Assembly (NCBI GenBank): GCA_012034595.1
Contig: JAAUPE010000079.1
Span: 1-33,460 of the forward strand
Direction: 5' to 3'
Length of the DNA stretch: 33,460 bases
From: Calothrix sp. CSU_2_0
GTDB lineage: Bacteria; Cyanobacteriota; Cyanobacteriia; Cyanobacteriales; Nostocaceae
Below are positions 24,314-33,186 of this stretch, in pieces. Every line of letters starts with the position of its first letter. Positions within the stretch are counted from its first letter, which is position 1. The notes under the pieces are model-generated. The model was not told the DNA's origin and did not search any database. It saw only the letters and a program-made list of their open reading frames with translations. Both the position numbers and the translations under genes were made by a program.

Positions 24314-24978
24314 TCGATTCTTCTCCTGTTGTCAAATATCTTAAGTTCCATTAACATTTCTGTTTCTGTTGCTGACTCAACCAAAAACCACAATAAAGAT
24401 TAACAATCATTAGCAAAATTAAATAGACTCAGAATCTGTAGTTTTTAATATGTTTGATAATTTAACTCGATGTTTACCAATACCACATATTTATTTTGCT
24501 ACTTATTATTGTAATAATTCTTGATTCAATTCATTCTATTTTTACCCTTGGCTTTTAGTATTTTCTAACATAAAAGTCAAGCAAAAATCGCCAACGAACG
24601 CTGTAAGTTGTTCGCAAATTCTGCCTGACAACTAGGGGTTAATTAACTCTGCAAGAATTAATAGTGCAATTGTACCATGAAGGCGATACTCTTTTGGAGT
24701 CGCTTTGCGATCGCAAAAAGAAAAATTTTGGTAATTATATTGCCGAGTATGGTTTGTGATGAACTATTTGCTATCTTTAACACCTGTAAGATAACAGCCA
24801 ATTAAATCGAGATTTAGGCATCCCCCTTTGGAAGTATTTATTTAAAAAAGTGAAAACTGAAGAAAAAATAATTAAAATCTGTTTTTTTCGCCTTTAAGCA
24901 GATATCATAGTTAAATCGTACTCGTTATGAGTATGGTTTAATCATAAATTGCCTTTGAGCGTGAGAGAGCAGAAGACT
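24314..24978. other. Divergent spacer ssb / rubrerythrin
   Basis: 665 bp, AT-rich, no coding frame with recognisable motifs. It contains a perfect 14-bp palindrome TTTGCGATCGCAAA (24704-24717, HIP1 at its centre), preceded by an imperfect stem GCGATACTC/GAGTCGC (24683-24703). A further dyad is TACTC-GTTAT-GAGTA (24919-24933). Promoters of both genes must lie here; I cannot place them with confidence. Confidence 0.5.
24919..24933. promoter_or_regulatory. Operator-like dyad upstream of rubrerythrin
   Basis: TACTC and GAGTA are separated by five bases, 46 bp before the chosen start. The spacing is right for a dimeric repressor site, but it does not match Fur or PerR boxes that I know. The binding protein is unknown. 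Confidence 0.3.
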
Positions 24979-25689
24979 ATGGATTTAACAAACTCGAATA
25001 CTGCCAAAAATTTAGATGCGGCTTTTGGTGGAGAATCAATGGCAAATCGGAAGTACTTATTTTTTGCAGAAGTAGTTCGCAAATTGGGAATGCCAGAATT
25101 AGCGAAATTGTTTCGAGAGACAGCGAATCAGGAAACAGAACATGCATTTGCCCACTTTCGCTTGATGCATCCAGAATTGGTGGTAGAGGATGGAGCATCG
25201 TTAACAGCAGCAGAGAAAAAAGCGATCGCATCTCGGTGTTTAGAATTGGCGATCGAAGGTGAGACATACGAGTACATGACGATGTACCCTGGATTTGCTG
25301 AGGAAGCGCGTGCGGATCGCGATGGAAATGCGGTAATTGAATTTGAAGCACAGGAAGCGGAATCGCGGGAACATGCTCAAATTTTCCGCAAAGCAGCTAG
25401 TAATTTTGGTTTTTTAACTAGCATTGAAAATCATCACGCAAGTCAGTATACGGAAGCATTACAAGCTTTAGATGGAATTGCCGCAACACCAAAGGTAAAA
25501 AGTGCAAATCCTGCGACACAAAAATGGATTTGTCGTCAGTGTTCGATGATTTACGATCCAGTGGTAGGGGATGTGGATTCGGGAATAGTCGCAGGAACTC
25601 CTTTTGAAGCGATTCCCGAAGATTGGCAATGTCCGATTTGTGGTGTCCAGAAGAAGATGTTTGTACCCTATGAAGAAGCAGCAGCGTAG
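24979..25689 (+). CDS. rbr: Rubrerythrin with C-terminal rubredoxin domain
   Basis: Rubrerythrins reduce hydrogen peroxide at a di-iron site. In Anabaena a protein of this type (RbrA) protects heterocysts. The N-terminal ferritin-like domain (about 1-160) carries the metal ligands in FGGESMANRKYLFFAE, ETANQETEHAFAHFRLM and EAQEAESREHAQIF. The C-terminal domain has CRQC and CPIC separated by 29 residues, with DPVVGDVDSGI and GTPFEAIPEDW. That is a full classical rubredoxin, not the shorter rubrerythrin type. I start at ATG 24979 (236 aa), after GAGAG. GTG 24961 or TTG 24949 would add 6 or 10 residues. Confidence 0.92.
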   Translation: MDLTNSNTAKNLDAAFGGESMANRKYLFFAEVVRKLGMPELAKLFRETANQETEHAFAHFRLMHPELVVEDGASLTAAEKKAIASRCLELAIEGETYEYMTMYPGFAEEARADRDGNAVIEFEAQEAESREHAQIFRKAASNFGFLTSIENHHASQYTEALQALDGIAATPKVKSANPATQKWICRQCSMIYDPVVGDVDSGIVAGTPFEAIPEDWQCPICGVQKKMFVPYEEAAA

Positions 25690-25737
25690 TTATTAAGGGA
25701 ATCGGGGAAGAAAGAAGGCAAAAATATATTTTATTCC

Positions 25738-25800
25738 TTCTGCCTTCTGCCTTCTGCCTTCTGCCTTCTGCCTTCTGCCTTCTGTCTTCTGTCTTCTGCC
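25738..25800. repeat. TTCTGCC heptamer array, 9 units
   Basis: Nine head-to-tail 7-nt units, seven TTCTGCC and two TTCTGTC, end two bases before the stop codon of the minus-strand cyclic-nucleotide-domain gene. GAAGAAAGAAGGC at 25706-25719 is an inverted partner, so the site between the convergent genes can form a hairpin and may double as terminator for both. Confidence 0.9.
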
Positions 25801-25801
25801 T

Positions 25802-26242
25802 TTACTCACTAATCCCAAACTCATTAATTAACTGATTCAAATTACGAATGCGACGGGAGAGAACACGGATAATGTTGAGGGAAATTTCGGGTGTTTCTTC
25901 GATCGCGTCGTAGAGTTGTTCTTGGGTTAATTCCAAGCATTCCGATGGTTCGAGGGTTGTAGCGGTAGCAGAACGGGGTTGAGTGTCGAAGATTGCCATT
26001 TCTCCGAAGGATTCACCTTTGGAGAAAACAGCTAACTGTCGGTCATCAACATGAATTTTGATGCGACCAGAAATTACAATATAAAGCGATCGCCCTTCTT
26101 CTCCTTGTCGAAACATCGGATGATTGGTTGGAAATGTGAGTTCATCCATGACGGAGGCAAGACGAACAATAAAATCGTCCCGTAATTCCTGAAATATGGG
26201 GACACGACGCACAAATAATAAACGATCGACGCTGGTTAACAT
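25802..26242 (-). CDS. Cyclic nucleotide-binding domain protein without DNA-binding domain
   Basis: The 146-aa product is essentially one cNMP-binding domain: FRQGEEGRSLYIVISGRIKI followed by the phosphate-binding cassette FSKGESFGEMAIFDTQPRSA and a C-terminal helix (LSRRIRNLNQLINEF). The Arg-Ser in PRSAT is compatible with ligand binding. There is no helix-turn-helix, so it is not a CRP-type transcription factor. It starts 33 bp after the translocase/HEAT gene on the same strand, so the two are probably co-transcribed and the small protein may be a regulatory partner. The partnership is inference. Confidence 0.85.
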   Translation of the reverse strand: MLTSVDRLLFVRRVPIFQELRDDFIVRLASVMDELTFPTNHPMFRQGEEGRSLYIVISGRIKIHVDDRQLAVFSKGESFGEMAIFDTQPRSATATTLEPSECLELTQEQLYDAIEETPEISLNIIRVLSRRIRNLNQLINEFGISE

Positions 26243-26275
26243 TTTTGGTTAATTGGTAATAGTTAAAATTTTTAA

Positions 26276-29200
26276 TTAAATTCTTTTAGTTAATTCCCTA
26301 ACTTGGGCAGCAATGAGTGGATGGGAGTCTTTTTGTAATTGGGGTAGTAATTCAATCAATATTTGATGGGAAGCGATGCTGAGGTAGGAAATTGCAGCTT
26401 CACGGACGAAACTTGTGGGATGGCGTAGATTATTGGTAATTTGGGGAATAGTCAGACGAATTCGTGCGGAAGCGGCAAAGTGGAAACAACATGCCAAGCA
26501 CCAATTTGATAGAGAATTTTCCAACGTAAGTAATTGACGAGTGCGATCGCTAATTATCATTTGCTCGTACTTGATAATTTTGGCATCAACGAGAATTTGT
26601 AATTTTTCTTCGGGTTCGCGCTGATCGAGAATATCAAGTAATAGGGATTTACTGGGTAAGGTGACTGTGTGTTCGAGAATTTCTAACCCTCGTGCTAGGT
26701 TTACTGCTGATTCCGATAGAAGATTGAATTTGGCTGCTTGCATTTTGTCGTGGGAATAAAGCAACCTTAAAAGCAGTAATAAGCGTTCTTTGATATCAAT
26801 TTCTAAATCCAGTAAAGCTTTTTGTAATAGTTGACAAATCGAAGTTAACTTCTGGCTTTCCAAACTGCTTTCGGTAAAATTGCGATTTTTGTACTCCAAA
26901 TAATTAGCATATACTTCGCCTTGTGTTTTTAAGTCAACGTAGCCTGCATAAATTTCGCCTAAAAATTTTAGTTCTTCCTCGATTAATCTTTCTACCGTCG
27001 CTTCATAGGACTTATCCAACAAGCTGGAAATTCCATCCTGCTGCCTGCGTTTTAACAAACAGCGTAAAATGCGATCGCGATTTGTACCTTGAGATGTTTC
27101 TAAATTTTCCCACAATGCATCAATTGCCTCTAATGTGGGAATTTGACCGATTGCTCTCCAGGTATAAGCTCTTACAACTTCCGGTTTATAAGGATTTGTG
27201 GCTATCTTTAAAAGCATTGGTAATGCCTCATTTTCGAGTTTGGCAATCGACCGCATGGCAGTAGCACGGGTTGATTTATAATACAAACCAGCTAAAAGTG
27301 CTGAGTAATAATCTTCTAAATGTGTCGCTGCAATCATCTCTAAAACAGCACAACGTACCCGCAACGATTTGTCCTGTAATAAAGTGGGAATTAATAACCG
27401 TAGGGTTTGCAAATAAACAGCTCCGCTTAAGGCTTTAACTGCATTCATCCGTTCCTGCTCTTGGGAATGGGTAAGCATTGTTTTCAAAATTCGCGTGGCA
27501 GCGACTTTTTGTTGAGTCGTTCCTTGACGCAGCAGCAATGTTGCGGCAGTAGCACGAATTAGCGAATGTTGTTCGACGTAGAGGAATTGTTCGAGCTTAG
27601 TTAAATTGGGATTTTCCTCCGCAAGCCAGACATAACGCAAAGCCAGGGCAAAAACTTCCGGTGTCGTCTCGGTTTTCGGGAGTTGCAGCAAAGGTTTAAC
27701 TTCAGGTAAATAAAAGGAATTTGCCCCTGCTGTGAGCATTGCCTCCAAACTTGATGTTTGTAGTTCTGGGGGTAACTTGGTTAATAAAGGAGCGAGAATT
27801 TCTGCTGCTCCTGGGGGATCGATTTCGGTGAGTAAGTCAATACAAGAGCTTTTGTCAGTAATCGAACCACTTTCCCTCAAGGTTTTGGCGACAGCTTGCT
27901 TGAAGGTTCGCACATCCACATCTAAACCCGTGAGTTGTCCCCTTCCCGCACTCAAAACCAGCAAATCAACATAACGCGATCGCAATACCCAAAGTATTAC
28001 CAAACATAAAATAGCTACGATTGTTGTCTCTATAACTAATACCCAATTTTTATCGAAGGGTATGGGAAGCACTGATGTCCCAATCCATATAGTCACCAAA
28101 ACAATAATACCTGCAATTCCAGTTCCCCAAGCTTCGGCAATCCCCCCCGATAAGGTTTGTACAGAACTGCGAAATTTATCGGGTATGGGTTGAAATAACA
28201 ACGGATTGCCACTCACCACAAAGGTATAACGCAGCAATTCATCGATAAACTTCATAATTACCAAACCCCAAAAAAAGCTATGTCCCTGGGTTATGGGTAA
28301 AAAACTTAGCAGTAACACCGATGAGGGTAATAAAATCGCAATGCAAATCGGTAAACTTGCCGATGTAAAAAAGACTCCAAATTTTTCTAAAACTCGACTG
28401 GAGATAAACAACTGCATTAAAAGTTCGCATAATCCAGTAATCCCGCCAAATATACCCAAAAAACTCGCTATTTCTGTATCGCTATAGTTAATTTCGATCT
28501 GAGTCAGATATTGAAAATCAATCAATACACCAATAATTTGTAATAGTCCAAAAAAAGCAAACAAAAATAACGAGTATTTCTTTAACTGACCAGACAAAAC
28601 CGGTCTAGCTTTAATTTGCGCGATCGCAGCTTGTTTAACAGAATTATCGGGGAAAGCAGATTTGTAGCGATGGCTGAGATAGCGCAAAATCCCCGCACCT
28701 AAAATAATAAAAACTGCCGAAATCGGAATAATAATATTTTTGAGTCCAACAAACATCACCAACAAAGGCAAACTAAAACCACTGACAATATCTGCTACTA
28801 GTAACCCGCTACTAATAATCGGGTAAGTACGTTTGATTTCCCGGATATTAAAAACTTGATTCGCCGCAATTGAGGTATTCAGGTCATTGAGAACGTAAAA
28901 CGCATCTACCCATAACCGCAACAGAAATACCACCCCCACTGCCAACCCAGGTACTTCTAAACCCAAACGCAGCAAGAACAAGGGAATAAACATACAAGGT
29001 GCAAGTGCAGCTACTACCCAACGCAACGGCAAAACCTTTTGCAACCAGGAGTAAAAAAAAACCAATAGGGTTCCCATCAACGAACTGGCAATATAAATCA
29101 AAGGTAGCCAATTCGCTCCATATTTATCCAAAAACAAAGCCACCGTACTGTCCTCTGTCCACCGCAACCCCACAGAAGTAGTGGTGTAAAAAGCAAACAT

Positions 29201-29302
29201 TAGCCAAGTGCGATCGCTCTCCTCTGGACGGAGATTCACCCATTGCAATAATCGCGCCAAAACGCCTTTATCCGAACCCAACCAGTTATTTTTTAGTTCC
29301 AT
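26276..29302 (-). CDS. Nucleotide-translocase-like membrane protein with HEAT-repeat C-terminus
   Basis: A large protein of about 1008 aa. The first 430 residues or so hold a dozen hydrophobic segments. They resemble the bacterial/plastid ATP/ADP translocase (NTT/Tlc, Npt1/Npt2) family within the MFS-like group (for example WTEDSTVALFLDKYGANWLP and GNPLLFQPIPDKFRSSVQTL). The rest is soluble and helical, with degenerate HEAT-type units such as LIRATAATLLLRQGTTQQKV, PTLLQDKSLRVRCAVLEMIA and HPTSFVREAAISYLSIA. I start at ATG 29302 (MELKNNWLGSDK); the open frame reaches a TTG at 29344 with 14 doubtful residues. Transport of nucleotides is not proven. The cyclic-nucleotide-domain gene follows 33 bp downstream. 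Confidence 0.75.
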   Translation of the reverse strand: MELKNNWLGSDKGVLARLLQWVNLRPEESDRTWLMFAFYTTTSVGLRWTEDSTVALFLDKYGANWLPLIYIASSLMGTLLVFFYSWLQKVLPLRWVVAALAPCMFIPLFLLRLGLEVPGLAVGVVFLLRLWVDAFYVLNDLNTSIAANQVFNIREIKRTYPIISSGLLVADIVSGFSLPLLVMFVGLKNIIIPISAVFIILGAGILRYLSHRYKSAFPDNSVKQAAIAQIKARPVLSGQLKKYSLFLFAFFGLLQIIGVLIDFQYLTQIEINYSDTEIASFLGIFGGITGLCELLMQLFISSRVLEKFGVFFTSASLPICIAILLPSSVLLLSFLPITQGHSFFWGLVIMKFIDELLRYTFVVSGNPLLFQPIPDKFRSSVQTLSGGIAEAWGTGIAGIIVLVTIWIGTSVLPIPFDKNWVLVIETTIVAILCLVILWVLRSRYVDLLVLSAGRGQLTGLDVDVRTFKQAVAKTLRESGSITDKSSCIDLLTEIDPPGAAEILAPLLTKLPPELQTSSLEAMLTAGANSFYLPEVKPLLQLPKTETTPEVFALALRYVWLAEENPNLTKLEQFLYVEQHSLIRATAATLLLRQGTTQQKVAATRILKTMLTHSQEQERMNAVKALSGAVYLQTLRLLIPTLLQDKSLRVRCAVLEMIAATHLEDYYSALLAGLYYKSTRATAMRSIAKLENEALPMLLKIATNPYKPEVVRAYTWRAIGQIPTLEAIDALWENLETSQGTNRDRILRCLLKRRQQDGISSLLDKSYEATVERLIEEELKFLGEIYAGYVDLKTQGEVYANYLEYKNRNFTESSLESQKLTSICQLLQKALLDLEIDIKERLLLLLRLLYSHDKMQAAKFNLLSESAVNLARGLEILEHTVTLPSKSLLLDILDQREPEEKLQILVDAKIIKYEQMIISDRTRQLLTLENSLSNWCLACCFHFAASARIRLTIPQITNNLRHPTSFVREAAISYLSIASHQILIELLPQLQKDSHPLIAAQVRELTKRI

Positions 29303-29425
29303 GCCATTGTACTTTCTGGTGTAGTCACCCGATCCAAGCGGCAAAGGGAGAAAAGTAAAGAAGGCAAAAGCGAAAGGGAAGGCAAGAAAAGTCAGAACGG
29401 AACAGCTAAAGGTTAGAAATTATTC

Positions 29426-29490
29426 ATTCCTAACTCCTAACTCCTAACTTCTTAGTCCCCAACTCCTAATTCCTAACTTCTAAATCCCCT
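29426..29490. repeat. CTAACTC heptamer repeats
   Basis: Several CCTAACT/CCTAATT units, interrupted once by CTTAGTCCCCAACTC, with GGTTAGAAATTATT (29411-29424) as a short inverted partner on the left. Same word family as the rplB-rpsS and rplW-rplB spacers. Confidence 0.7.
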
Positions 29491-29503
29491 AACCATAAAA
29501 AAA

Positions 29504-29546
29504 TCCTGAGCAACTGAATATTATTTTTCCCACTCAGCGCTCAGGA
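29504..29546 (-). terminator. Second terminator downstream of infC
   Basis: TCCTGAGC (29504-29511) pairs with GCTCAGGA (29539-29546). On the minus strand the stem is followed by a run of seven T. It lies about 60 bp after the first terminator, giving a tandem pair that would shield the downstream translocase-like gene from read-through. Confidence 0.7.
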
Positions 29547-29605
29547 ATATCATTTTTACTAAAATTCTTGGTAATTTTCTCAACAATTACTACTAAAAAA
29601 ACTAG

Positions 29606-29632
29606 TAAAGACGACCCATCGGGTCGTCTTTA
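29606..29632 (-). terminator. Strong terminator of the infC gene
   Basis: A perfect 12-bp stem TAAAGACGACCC / GGGTCGTCTTTA with a 3-nt loop, followed on the minus strand by ACTAGTTTTTTTAG. It sits 17 bp after the stop codon of the downstream infC copy. This is the best intrinsic terminator in the window. Confidence 0.9.
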
Positions 29633-29648
29633 TTGAAATTAGCAAATC

Positions 29649-30182
29649 TTATTTCTTTGGTGCAATCAGCATCATCATGTTCCGTCCTTCCTTCTTCGGT
29701 GCTTGCTGCACCTCACCAAAAGGTTCCAAATCAGCAGCCATTCGCTTCAGCAGAATTTCTGCCAAATGGCTATGTTGAATTTCCCGACCTCGAAACATTA
29801 CAGTGATTTTGACCTTATCGTTATCATTCAAAAACCGCTCGGCATTTCGGACACGCACATTATAGTCATGCTCTTCTATTTTGTAACGCATCTTTACTTC
29901 TTTCACATCCTGGGTTTTTTGCCCTTTACGGTCTTCTCGCGCTTTCTTCTCTTGCTCGTATTTATATTTACCATAGTTGATAATTTGACAAACCGGAGGG
30001 TCAGCTTTATCAGTCAGCAGCACCAAATCCAGACCTTTTTCCTCAGCGATACTTAGCGCTTCTTGGGGAGGCATAATCCCCAACTGGGTTTTATCGGAAT
30101 CAATGAGCCTAATCGCCGGAAAGCGAATACGTTCGTTGATTTGGGGTAGGTCGCGGCTTCGTTTTTTCTCAATCACAGGCAT
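29649..30182 (-). CDS. infC: Translation initiation factor IF-3, downstream copy
   Basis: IF-3 binds the 30S subunit, blocks premature 50S joining and checks the initiator tRNA-start codon match. The 177-aa product has the N-domain ([20 protein letters not shown]), the lysine-rich linker ([15 protein letters not shown]) and the C-domain ([44 protein letters not shown]). It is full length and apparently functional. It differs from the tandem copy upstream at about 35 of 177 positions, mostly in residues 23-88 and in the last third. The start is ATG, not the AUU used in E. coli. rpmI and rplT do not follow. Confidence 0.93.
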   Translation of the reverse strand: MPVIEKKRSRDLPQINERIRFPAIRLIDSDKTQLGIMPPQEALSIAEEKGLDLVLLTDKADPPVCQIINYGKYKYEQEKKAREDRKGQKTQDVKEVKMRYKIEEHDYNVRVRNAERFLNDNDKVKITVMFRGREIQHSHLAEILLKRMAADLEPFGEVQQAPKKEGRNMMMLIAPKK

Positions 30183-30424
30183 TCTTGTTGGTGTAAGCTC
30201 TTTAGTTAGGGTTAAATTTTGGACTTGCTATTTAAAATTGTATCGACTTATTCTGTTTCTCGATTATCTGTTCAAAGAGATAAAGGACTAGCTCTATTCA
30301 GAAAATGCTAGCTAGAAAAGCTATGGTAAACCATTCAAGCGAGAAAATTCTAAAGCTCGTATAGTTTAATGGTACATTATTTAATTAAGCTAGTCCCTAA
30401 AAACCATCATATTCGGTTTCTTGA
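30183..30424. other. Spacer between the two infC copies
   Basis: 242 bp, AT-rich, no gene. It has small inverted repeats (ATGG-TAAA-CCAT at 30323-30334; CGAG/CTCG around 30339-30358) and a stretch GTATAGTTTAATGGTAC (30359-30375) that resembles a tRNA D-arm, without the rest of a tRNA. I see no T-run terminator behind the upstream copy, so the two may be co-transcribed or the second may have its own promoter here. Confidence 0.5.
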
Positions 30425-30958
30425 TTATTTCTTCGGAGAGATAAGCATCATCATATTCCGTCCCTCTTTCTTGGGAGCTTGTTGCAGCTCACCTACTGGC
30501 TCTAAATCATTAGCCATCCGCTTCAGTAAAGCTTCAGCTAAATCACTGTGTTGAATTTCTCGACCCCGAAACATCACGGTGGCTTTTACTTTGTCTCCAT
30601 CTTTCAAGAAGCGCTCCGCTTGCTTGACACGTACGTTGTAGTCGTGTTCTTCTATCTTATAGCGCATCTTCACTTCCTTCACGTCAGCTGTGTGCTGCTT
30701 CTTCCTCGCTTCCCGTGCCTTTTTCTCTTGCTCGAATTTGTATTTCCCGTAGTCCATAATTCGGCACACAGGAGGATCGGCTTTGTCACTTAGTAGCACT
30801 AAATCTAGCTCTTTTTCGTCAGCTAGTTGTTGTGCTTCGTATGGTGTCAAAATACCCAACTGGGCACCATCCGTATCAATCACCCTAATTTTCGGGAAGC
30901 GAATTCTCTCGTTAATTTGGGGTAGATCGCGAGTTCTTCTTTTCTCAATCACAGGCAT
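30425..30958 (-). CDS. infC: Translation initiation factor IF-3, upstream copy
   Basis: A second complete IF-3 of exactly 177 aa: [60 protein letters not shown] and [12 protein letters not shown]. Linker and C-domain residues that contact 16S rRNA are conserved in both copies. The two share about 80% of residues by my count, so the duplication is not recent but both were kept under selection. It lies first in transcription order with a long leader (up to 31592) containing two small hairpins. Which copy is the housekeeping one cannot be told from sequence. Confidence 0.93.
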   Translation of the reverse strand: MPVIEKRRTRDLPQINERIRFPKIRVIDTDGAQLGILTPYEAQQLADEKELDLVLLSDKADPPVCRIMDYGKYKFEQEKKAREARKKQHTADVKEVKMRYKIEEHDYNVRVKQAERFLKDGDKVKATVMFRGREIQHSDLAEALLKRMANDLEPVGELQQAPKKEGRNMMMLISPKK

Positions 30959-31592
30959 GTATGATTTTTAGGAGCTATTTATTTAATAGTGTGGGTGGTT
31001 TTGTCCAAATATGCCTCAGAAAAAAACTGAGATAATCATAGATTCCCGATCGGGGAAGCTATATTTATTAAGATAGCTAAGAAAGCAAAATAAATTTGCG
31101 ATCGCTCTTGGAAGCTATTCTAATCACTCTCAAATCTTGACTGTCAAATCGTTAATCTAGATTACACAACAGCAGCAAACCATAATTATTGTAACAGATT
31201 CGTCTATATTTTGAGTTTAACCTCTCAGTAATATTACGGCTATTTAAGTGTTTTATATATCAATATTTAAATCAAAAACTCTAGTATCCAGTCGTGAAGG
31301 ACGTTCAAAAGATATTTGCAGACATCAAATAATCAATATACTGAGACGTTATCTGTAGTCATTTAAAATGAAGCTCAATTTTTACAATTATTTACTAAAA
31401 TTAATTTACATTTTTTAAAATACGTAGTTATCTTTTTAATAATTTTATACAAAAACTACACGGTACAAAAGTGACCAAAGTCAGAATCACTAGGCTATAG
31501 CGAATTCGTTAAGATATCAGTAAAAATTATATTTATGGTTTAGATGAGCAAAGCTGAAATTTATTAGTAGTCAGATTGGGAAAATACGAAAA
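30959..31592. other. Divergent spacer infC / alpha-beta hydrolase
   Basis: 634 bp, AT-rich, without a credible gene. On the infC side are two stems: TTCCC/GGGAA (31043-31047 with 31053-31057) and, overlapping it by one base, AGCTAT/ATAGCT (31057-31062 with 31073-31078). Both could be in the infC leader. GGAAGCTAT occurs there and again near 31110. Nothing else stood out on either strand. Confidence 0.5.
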
Positions 31593-32504
31593 ATGTTTGT
31601 AGAATGGCAGCAAAGAGTTGGAAACCAACGGGATTGGGTTTGGCGAGGCTGGAAAACCCGCTACACATATATTCGGAATCAGAGTCATCTTAATGTCGAT
31701 GCAGATTCAACCCCAATAATTTTGTTGCATGGTTTTGGTGCTTCGATTGGACATTGGCGACAAAATCTAGAAGTATTTAGCGAACAGCATACAGTTTATG
31801 CCTTGGATATGTTGGGGTGGGGTGCATCGGAAAAAGCTCCAGTCAATTACAGCGTTCATTTATGGGCAGAACAAGTATACGACTTTTGGCAAACATTCAT
31901 TGGTAAACCAGTAGTTATTATTGGTAATTCCCTTGGTTCTTTGGTTTCGCTGGCGGCAGCTTCTTCCTATCCCGACATGGTACGAGGGTTGGTGATGATG
32001 AGTTTACCCGATCCATCTTTAGAGCAAGAAGCAATACCGCCATTTTTGCGTCCAGCCGTACTTACAATCAAGAATTTCGTCGCTTCTCCATTATTTCTCA
32101 AACCCCTTTTTTACTTTTTGCGACAACCAGGAGTCTTGCGTCGTTGGGCTGCGATCGCATACGCAAATCCGGAAGCTATCACTGACGAACTGGTCGATAT
32201 ATTTGCGGTTCCGGCACAGGATCGGGGTTCGGTACGGGCTTTTACGGCTTTATTCAAGGCGAGCATTGGCGCAAATTTTAGTCCTAGTGTCAAAGCTATC
32301 CTTCCCGATTTGGATGTACCGATGTTATTGATTTGGGGAAACAAGGACAGATTTGTACCACCTTCGCTAGCTCCTATATTCGCCCAATACAACACTAAGT
32401 TGGAAATACTCAATCTAGATAATATTGGACATTGTCCCCACGATGAAAGTCCAGAGGAAATAAATCCGTTAATTTTAAATTGGATTAGGACAAATTTAGC
32501 GTAG
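31593..32504 (+). CDS. Alpha/beta hydrolase
   Basis: A 303-aa alpha/beta-fold hydrolase. The oxyanion-hole motif LLHGFGAS is at about 44-51, the nucleophile elbow GNSLGS places Ser at 113, the acid is Asp252 in GNKDRFVP and the base is His280 in GHCPHDE. All parts of the triad are present, so it should be active. The elbow and cap region resemble cyanobacterial and plastid hydrolases related to pheophytinase and epoxide hydrolases, but the substrate cannot be named. There is no signal peptide. It stands alone, divergent from infC, and is followed by a heptamer repeat array. Confidence 0.85.
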   Translation: MFVEWQQRVGNQRDWVWRGWKTRYTYIRNQSHLNVDADSTPIILLHGFGASIGHWRQNLEVFSEQHTVYALDMLGWGASEKAPVNYSVHLWAEQVYDFWQTFIGKPVVIIGNSLGSLVSLAAASSYPDMVRGLVMMSLPDPSLEQEAIPPFLRPAVLTIKNFVASPLFLKPLFYFLRQPGVLRRWAAIAYANPEAITDELVDIFAVPAQDRGSVRAFTALFKASIGANFSPSVKAILPDLDVPMLLIWGNKDRFVPPSLAPIFAQYNTKLEILNLDNIGHCPHDESPEEINPLILNWIRTNLA

Positions 32505-32514
32505 CTTTGGAAGA

Positions 32515-32590
32515 GTCAGGAGTCAGGAGTTAGGAGTTAGGAATCAGAAGTTAGGAATCAGGAGTTAGGAATCAGAAGTTAGGAATCAGA
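32515..32590. repeat. GTTAGGA/ATCAGAA heptamer array
   Basis: About ten 7-nt units of the types GTCAGGA, GTTAGGA, ATCAGAA and ATCAGGA in one orientation, starting about 10 bp after the hydrolase stop. Unlike the operon spacers it has no matching inverted arm. Confidence 0.8.
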
Positions 32591-33186
32591 ATATTCCTGT
32601 GGGGTGGACGTGTAAGTGGAGGAAAGGCTTATTCAAAAACTTGATTTTTGCCTCGTTGCAGCTATGTCTACCAAACTATCAAACTCACGTTGACTGCAAA
32701 CTATGCGATCGCAATTTATCTCAACATTCATCATTATTTGAATGCATGTGAGGTTGAGAATGTCAAATTTAGACATTAAGTTAAGTAAATATTACCTTTT
32801 TTTCGATACAAATATTTACCTTGTTCGTGCATCGATTTTATTGATACATATTCATTTTCAATTTTTTGACAACGACATATCAAGTCTTACAGCTTGTGGA
32901 AAATTAAAAACATTTAAAATTTTATATACGTCGCCAAAGATTTTAAATTACTATACCTTGGTTTGAAACCCTTGTCAATTCGTAAATAATTGAGATTGAT
33001 GTCAATAAGCCGAGTCAATGTAACTAAATGTTTCTAAAAAGTAAATTTTTGTAATTTAATAAAGGTAATCTAAATTAGGAATTAAATAATATTGGCTTAT
33101 ATTAAACTAGAAAAAATTGTAGATGTAGATGACTTGCGATTTCTGATTTTGATGAAGACACAATCAGAAAATAAGAATTAAAACCT

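Larger units (their letters stand above)
29303..29648. other. Spacer between infC and the translocase-like gene
   Basis: 346 bp. From 29345 to about 29420 the plus strand is purine-rich (AAGGCAAAAGCGAAAGGGAAG). From 29435 to 29490 it has CTAACTC/CTAATTC heptamers. Two minus-strand terminators follow at 29504-29546 and 29606-29632. The promoter of the translocase-like gene must be here but I cannot point to it. Confidence 0.55.

Noticed and set aside
30359-30375. GTATAGTTTAATGGTAC resembling a tRNA D-arm between the infC copies
   Set aside because: No acceptor stem, anticodon arm or T-arm with GTTCRA can be found around it.
32742-32966. 74-codon plus-strand open frame
   Set aside because: Very AT-rich sequence, composition unlike the real genes, no motif. 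Probably chance, though a small orphan gene cannot be excluded.
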